From Virgibacillus senegalensis (GTDB lineage Bacteria > Bacillota > Bacilli > Bacillales > Amphibacillaceae), in NCBI RefSeq assembly GCF_000821245.2, contig NZ_LN611423.1:1-55643 (forward strand): DNA of 55,643 nucleotides, in the 5' to 3' direction. Shown here piece by piece: positions 51,539 to 55,643 of this stretch. The position numbers and the translations under genes are program-made. Position 1 is the first letter of the stretch. Each line of letters opens with the position of its first letter. The notes beneath the pieces are model-generated. The model had not been told where the DNA came from. It worked only from the letters and a program-made list of their open reading frames with translations, and made no database searches.

Positions 51539-52921
51539 ATGAATAGGGAAACTGTTACCTTGATGGTGAATAAGAAGACAATTGACTTGAAGCCCCAGCA
51601 AATGGTGTTATACCGTTCTTGCAAGATTATCGAAGCGGTCGATGAATCCGAAACATATTATTACTTATATATGTATAAAGACAAACCGCTCAACGGCGTA
51701 CGGGCAACACAAATCAAGCTCGGATCGTTTCTCCACCGCGCACTCGCCAATGGAATCAGCTTCTCCGGGACACACCCGCTAACCAAGCTTGTACTGTCTG
51801 ACCATCCTTCATTCCGCTCGATCAGCTTTAACCAACTTTACAAAAAAACAGCCGCCAGCCACTCGCCTTTGGATACCGCCTATATCCTCACCCTATTTGA
51901 CAGCTTCACTGCAAACGAAGCCATCCATAAACTGCTCAAAAATACGTACTACAACTACCGCCGTAACGGCCAAATGCTGTTAGCCTATAAAACACTCAAT
52001 GTTTTTGCTGATTTCGCACCTATGGACACTTTTACACGTGACATGCAAGGACAATTGGACTTTCAAAAATATCAGCAACGCTACGCCGACATGAAAAAAA
52101 TAGCCGTTTCAGACCCGCAGCACTTCGAGAGAGTCAGCTTCGACCGATTGACCGAACCAGATATCAGCCGTTTGTTAATAAACAATCTGCACGAGCATGG
52201 CCGATTTATCGATGAAATTGCCGTCCGTCTACATCTGCTCACAATCGGAGCTTCAGTTGAAGATTCCACCTTCTTTGAATTAATCGAACAACACTTCGGC
52301 CAGGAACAACAATTGCAATTTTACCGGGAACTCTCTTACTCTGCCGACCTGCCTGAATCCTTGTCCAACCAGCTTCTCAAAAGGCTTTTAAAGCACCAGC
52401 AAACAGACGCTGTAGTCCAGCTTCTGGCGTTAAACAACATCCAACCACCAGCCAATCAAAAACAAGCCGTCGTCGATTGTTTTGCAAAAGCCAATCTATC
52501 GACATTCCCGCCCCTGTTCAGCCGCCTGAACCATACTCTGCTCCATTTGTTTTCCGAACAGCCGCAGTTACTCGAACCAATTGTCATTCGCTGCATTTCA
52601 GCATTCTTTCAGGATTACACACTCGATTCCCTTAAACAGTGGCTCTCGCCATTCCAACAAAAAGGCATTCATCTGCCAATTGAACAAAAACTGAACAAAA
52701 TGCAGAAGCTGGAAGAGGATCCCGAACAACAAGGGACACTTGGCGAGCTGTACTTATACTTTCATCAGCCGGAAAAATCAATTGATTGCTTTAAATGGGA
52801 AATGGAATTAAAACCCGAAGATCCGAAACCGGTACAATTGCTATCGAAAGTATATCTAAGCTTAGGCAACAAAGATGAAGCAGCTGTTTACCAGCAGCTA
52901 TACCTGCAAATGCAGCGCTGA
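51539..52921 (+). CDS. TPR-containing hypothetical protein
   Basis: A 460-residue cytosolic helical protein. The last 60 residues resemble TPR repeats (LGELYLYFHQPEKSIDCFKWEMELKPEDP, then VYLSLGNKDEAAVYQQLY). The middle is irregular helical. The N-terminus has a beta-rich stretch (QMVLYRSCKIIEAVDESET). No family recognised. ATG at 51539 follows GGAGGG; the frame is open further upstream without a site. Confidence 0.8.
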   Translation: MNRETVTLMVNKKTIDLKPQQMVLYRSCKIIEAVDESETYYYLYMYKDKPLNGVRATQIKLGSFLHRALANGISFSGTHPLTKLVLSDHPSFRSISFNQLYKKTAASHSPLDTAYILTLFDSFTANEAIHKLLKNTYYNYRRNGQMLLAYKTLNVFADFAPMDTFTRDMQGQLDFQKYQQRYADMKKIAVSDPQHFERVSFDRLTEPDISRLLINNLHEHGRFIDEIAVRLHLLTIGASVEDSTFFELIEQHFGQEQQLQFYRELSYSADLPESLSNQLLKRLLKHQQTDAVVQLLALNNIQPPANQKQAVVDCFAKANLSTFPPLFSRLNHTLLHLFSEQPQLLEPIVIRCISAFFQDYTLDSLKQWLSPFQQKGIHLPIEQKLNKMQKLEEDPEQQGTLGELYLYFHQPEKSIDCFKWEMELKPEDPKPVQLLSKVYLSLGNKDEAAVYQQLYLQMQR

Positions 52922-52932
52922 ACCCATGCTTT

Positions 52933-53805
52933 TCAGCTTTCGATGCTTCGCCAAAGGGTCAAAGAAGCATAGCTTTGAAAAGGTGTCCATCCGTCACAAA
53001 GGTTTGTAATTTCCGGTATCGTCGGCTTTCTGTCCATATCAAAATAAAACTTAAGGGCATTTTGTATTCCTATATCGGCCTTGGGCAGCAAATCATCGCG
53101 TCCGAGGCCGAACAACAGCCAGTTCTCTGCTGTCCAGGGACCGATCCCTCTGATCTTCACCAAGGTATCTATGATCTCTTTGTCCGGCTTGTCGGCAAGT
53201 GACACCAAGTCGATTTCTCCTTCAACGATTTTTCTCGACGTATCAATCACATATTCCGCTTTCCGCTGGCTGAACTGCATCTTTCGCAAATCATCATACG
53301 AGAGCCTGGCGATATCCTCCGGTTCCGGGTAAAACCAGACGCCATCCATAAAAAATCCATACGCTTCGACGAACCTGGTGCTAAGCGTATAAGCAAATTT
53401 CATATTCAACTGCTGATGGATAATCCCTTTCATGAGGGAAAAATACAAATCAAAATCCCGGACAATCGGTGTACCCGGATGGGCATAAAAAAGCTGTTGT
53501 AAATTTGTTCCGATGAAATGCTCGCTGACCACAGTCAGATCCTTTTCCCACTGAAATAAATCAGACATCTTTTTTAATAATTCTTTCCGATAGTCAACGC
53601 TGTCAGCCGCTATTTCGAACACCGGATGCGGGGTACTTCCCTTCGCTTCTACAGTTACCTTATGCCGTTCACCGTCTCCAGACTTTATGGGAATGGCTAC
53701 ACGGCGCTGGTCGCGGTCGACATTAATCAGTGGATCCATTTCTAAACGTTTCAACGTATAATCGAAATCATAAATCGTATCCAGTTTGACGGTTTCTTTC
53801 CACAT
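52933..53805 (-). CDS. yfjP: DNA-3-methyladenine glycosylase 2 (AlkA-like, YfjP)
   Basis: A 290-residue base-excision enzyme of the HhH-GPD superfamily that removes alkylated bases. N-terminal beta-rich domain, then HhH motif (KIRGIGPWTAENWLLFGLGRDDLLPKAD in two blocks), with catalytic Asp in PKADIGIQ. It lacks the iron-sulfur cluster. Close to B. subtilis YfjP, which also lies next to pdaA. ATG follows GGAGGGA. Confidence 0.92.
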   Translation of the reverse strand: MWKETVKLDTIYDFDYTLKRLEMDPLINVDRDQRRVAIPIKSGDGERHKVTVEAKGSTPHPVFEIAADSVDYRKELLKKMSDLFQWEKDLTVVSEHFIGTNLQQLFYAHPGTPIVRDFDLYFSLMKGIIHQQLNMKFAYTLSTRFVEAYGFFMDGVWFYPEPEDIARLSYDDLRKMQFSQRKAEYVIDTSRKIVEGEIDLVSLADKPDKEIIDTLVKIRGIGPWTAENWLLFGLGRDDLLPKADIGIQNALKFYFDMDRKPTIPEITNLCDGWTPFQSYASLTLWRSIES

Positions 53806-53826
53806 TTCGTTCCCTCCTTTTTCCGG

Positions 53827-54222
53827 TTATTCTGATGCTGCAAGCTCTACCTTTATCCGATCCGGGTCCTCGAAAAACACGGCATAATGGTTCTCCCCGC
53901 CGGCAAATGGATGCCTGTCCAGGTAAAGAATCGGCACGTGACGCTGTTTCAGCTTTTCTGTCATGTGATCGACTTGCTCCCGTGAGGCGGCATGAAAGGC
54001 TAAATGGTTCAAACCTACCCTGCTGCGATGATAGCCCACATCCAGGAAACGTTCCTGCGTCTGCACGAACACTAGATAGGCTTCGTTTTTCCTGTAACTA
54101 AAACCCTTTTCCCACTCCTGATAAAGGCTATATTCCAATTCCTCCAACAGCCAGCCCCAAAACTCATGGCTCGCTTTCAAGTCTGATACGTTTATTTCGA
54201 TGTGATGAAGCACGCATGTCAC
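53827..54222 (-). CDS. VOC-family (glyoxalase-fold) protein
   Basis: A 131-residue vicinal-oxygen-chelate protein: LHHIEINVSDLKASHEFWGW, VGLNHLAFHAASREQVD and the C-terminal YAVFFEDPDRIKVEL carry the usual metal-ligand His/Glu positions (H3 or H4, H75 region, E near the end). Substrate unknown. The GTG at 54222 is preferred by its AAAGGA site. It follows yfjP on the same strand. Confidence 0.85.
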   Translation of the reverse strand: MTCVLHHIEINVSDLKASHEFWGWLLEELEYSLYQEWEKGFSYRKNEAYLVFVQTQERFLDVGYHRSRVGLNHLAFHAASREQVDHMTEKLKQRHVPILYLDRHPFAGGENHYAVFFEDPDRIKVELAASE

Positions 54223-54373
54223 CCGCCTATCCTTTGTTTTCTCTTTTATTATAATAAAAAAGCGACCGGACATCAGGTTTTTCTGGTTCACTGTCAAATG
54301 TGGTGGTGTGATTTTTCTTCCATCCTCTCTTTATCGAAAGGCTCATTCTAAAAACAGCTATTTTACTCAGACC

Positions 54374-54483
54374 GCAGAGGAAACAAACTCGCTTTCCGCG
54401 GACGAACGCCCGAGCCTCCTCGCAAAGTCCGCTGTGGGGTCTCGGCCGCCCGTTTTTCCGCAGGAGTCTCTTATCTCCTCTGC
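54374..54483. repeat. Imperfect palindromic intergenic repeat (copy 3)
   Basis: GCAGAGG at 54374-54380 pairs with CCTCTGC at 54477-54483. Inside, GC-rich blocks (CTTTCCGCGGACGAACGCCC, CTCGGCCGCCCG, TTTTTCCGCAGGAGTC) are of the kind widespread in Bacillaceae genomes. It lies directly beside a transposase relic. Confidence 0.72.
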
Positions 54484-54511
54484 TACGCTATTGCGCTCTA
54501 CAGAGCCTTTT

Positions 54512-54921
54512 TAACCGCTTGCTGCCATGAAGTTTCATGCTTAAATGTTCAAAGTCTTTGATTCTAAAGGAATCTCGTTTTAAAACCTTTATCGTATTGT
54601 TTATTCCCTCGATATACCATTATGAAATGGATACATGAATGACTGTAAAATCTCTTGTTTCCAACGCATGAACGTTTTTCTTACACGGCGAAATGCCTCT
54701 ATGTTTGAAGCACGCATCCGTTTAAACATTCTTCCAGCCCTTTTCCGGCTGTCTTCTCATCACTTGTCTTAAACCATTGTTTTCTCTTTACAGAACGGGC
54801 ACTTTTGTTGCCTTTGTCTTGTGTAAAGCTCTACTCTTAAGGCGCTTCCTTCTTCCTCTATATTCCATACATCTACTTGTTTATCTTTAATCCCCAGTAA
54901 TTCCATAATATAACGTTGCAC
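54512..54921 (-). pseudogene. ISL3-family transposase relic
   Basis: The N-terminal part starts with GTG at 54921 (VQRYIMELLGIKDKQVDVWN) and carries the zinc-finger-like CPFCKEK of ISL3 transposases, then stops at 54769. The C-terminal part reappears after a large deletion as AFRRVRKTFMRWKQEILQSF, YPFHNGISRE and, after a one-base frameshift, INNTIKVLKRDSFRIKDFEH. The central DDE catalytic region is missing. It cannot be active. Confidence 0.85.
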
Positions 54922-54943
54922 TCATATCCCTCTCTTTTTCCTT

Positions 54944-54975
54944 TGGTGTCAGCAACTTTAGGGTAACAAAGAGAG
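54944..54975. mobile_element. Likely terminal inverted repeat of the ISL3 relic
   Basis: The minus strand reads CTCTTTGTTACCCTAAAGTT, then GCTGACACC, typical of ISL3-family left ends. The other end is not recognised. Confidence 0.5.
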
Positions 54976-55082
54976 AGGGAATGAGTGTATTTTTTTTGCA
55001 CACTGCAGGTACACCCATCACAACAGGGGACACCACCACATTCAGTATAGAGCCGTTTTTCTTTCCATCATCCAGCCAAAAG

Positions 55083-55115
55083 AAAAACCGCCCTCCAAAG
55101 GGAGAGGCGGAAAAA
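55083..55115 (-). terminator. pdaA terminator
   Basis: On the minus strand CCGCC-TCTCC...GGAGGGCGG forms a hairpin followed by TTTTTCTTTT, directly after the pdaA stop. Confidence 0.88.
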
Positions 55116-55119
55116 TTTT

Positions 55120-55643
55120 TTACAATTGATAGAACGGACGTGGAAGCATATCTTTCATGACTAAATCATCCAGACTTTTGAAGGTGTAGCCTTGCTTGCG
55201 CATGTCATCAATCATATACTCCAACGCTTCTGCATTATCTTCTGAAACCGTATGAAGCAGGATAACGGCACCAGGATGGACTTGATTAATCACCTGCTGG
55301 TAAGCTGATCGCCAGCCCTTCTGACTGTTCGTATTCCAATCAACGAATGCGAGGGACCAAAACATATGGATATATCCAAGTTCATTTGCCCATTTAATCG
55401 ACTGTTCCGTAAATGTACCCTTTGGCGGGCGGACATACTGCATCTTTTTTTGGTCGCTGATTTTCGCGACAGCTGATTCGAGTCTGTCCAGTTCCTCTTT
55501 CATCTTCTGCTTCGATAGCTTGGTGAAATCGGGATGATGGTAGGAATGGTTTCCGACAATATGGCCTTCGTTCACCATCCGTTTTACCAGCTCCGGACTG
55601 CTGTCTACATAATGCCCTGTCACAAAAAAAGTAGCAGGAACAT
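55120..55643 (-). CDS. pdaA: Polysaccharide deacetylase PdaA, partial
   Basis: The 3' part of a NodB-type de-N-acetylase; the frame is open to the window end and starts outside. PATFFVTGHYVDS, the metal-binding GNHSYHHPDFTKLS, the catalytic-base RPPKGTF region and the AVILLHTVSEDN motif are present. The ending FKSLDDLVMKDMLPRPFY is highly specific to PdaA, needed for muramic-delta-lactam formation in spore cortex. In B. subtilis it also lies by yfjP. Confidence 0.92.
   Translation of the reverse strand, partial: VPATFFVTGHYVDSSPELVKRMVNEGHIVGNHSYHHPDFTKLSKQKMKEELDRLESAVAKISDQKKMQYVRPPKGTFTEQSIKWANELGYIHMFWSLAFVDWNTNSQKGWRSAYQQVINQVHPGAVILLHTVSEDNAEALEYMIDDMRKQGYTFKSLDDLVMKDMLPRPFYQL

Overview
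The window is chromosomal DNA from a spore-forming, low-to-mid GC Gram-positive of the Bacillaceae. Evidence: gamma-type and K-type small acid-soluble spore proteins (sspE, sspK), a cortex de-N-acetylase (pdaA), CtsR boxes at clpE, a Per box at perR, rsbQP, and a gene order that mirrors the B. subtilis perR-bcp-gsaB-ygaE-ygaD-ygaC-sspE-mutY-yfhP-yfhJ-sspK-yfhH-recX-yfhF-yfhE block. Two genes I would expect there, fabL and ygaB, are not seen. The genus cannot be fixed from this text; an Oceanobacillus/Sediminibacillus-type halotolerant Bacillaceae is a guess.

Layout. 1-240: 5' end, leader and promoter of a minus-strand rRNA operon. 0.4-8.6 kb: ygxA, ygzB, perR, a cobalamin adenosyltransferase/2-hydroxyacid dehydrogenase pair, aminopeptidase, bcp, two tandem K+ channel genes and hemL. 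9-20 kb: the conserved ygaE-to-yfhE block, interrupted by a structured RNA region before yfhP and a tRNA-like element before a GNAT gene. 20.1-20.3 kb: a cluster of DnaA boxes far from any replication gene. 20.4-25.1 kb: little-known genes, including a 420-residue proteasome-beta-like Ntn protein with a short charged partner gene, a double DUF2294 protein and a DUF4003 protein. 25.2-30.3 kb: dispersed palindromic repeat, a second 2-hydroxyacid dehydrogenase, small proteins, DUF488, a TDT-family transporter and membrane proteins.

30.5-34.5 kb: a translationally coupled padR-DUF1700-DUF4097 operon, a short SinI-like anti-repressor gene and a two-component system. 35-38.7 kb: vmlR with a complete attenuator (leader peptide, competing stems, terminator), ppaC, then a decayed second copy of the vmlR leader. 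38.7-45.5 kb: rsbQP (energy-stress input to sigma-B), several very small genes, tRNA-Ala, ywiC, a DDAH-family hydrolase, gsiB with a sigma-B-type promoter, and a secreted ComEC-like metallo-hydrolase. 45.7-55.6 kb: clpE under CtsR control, small membrane proteins, an acyl-CoA synthetase, a lipoprotein, palindromic GGGACWGTCCC arrays, a TPR protein, yfjP, a VOC protein, an ISL3 transposase relic and the 3' part of pdaA.

How it works together: much of the window is stress physiology. PerR/Bcp deal with peroxide, CtsR/ClpE with misfolded protein, RsbQP/GsiB with energy and general stress, VmlR with ribosome-targeting antibiotics, SspE/SspK/PdaA with spores, and MutY/YfjP/RecX with DNA repair. 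The most notable less-described items are the proteasome-like Ntn protein, the DnaA-box cluster, the duplicated vmlR leader, the orphan SinI-like gene and two unidentified structured RNA regions.
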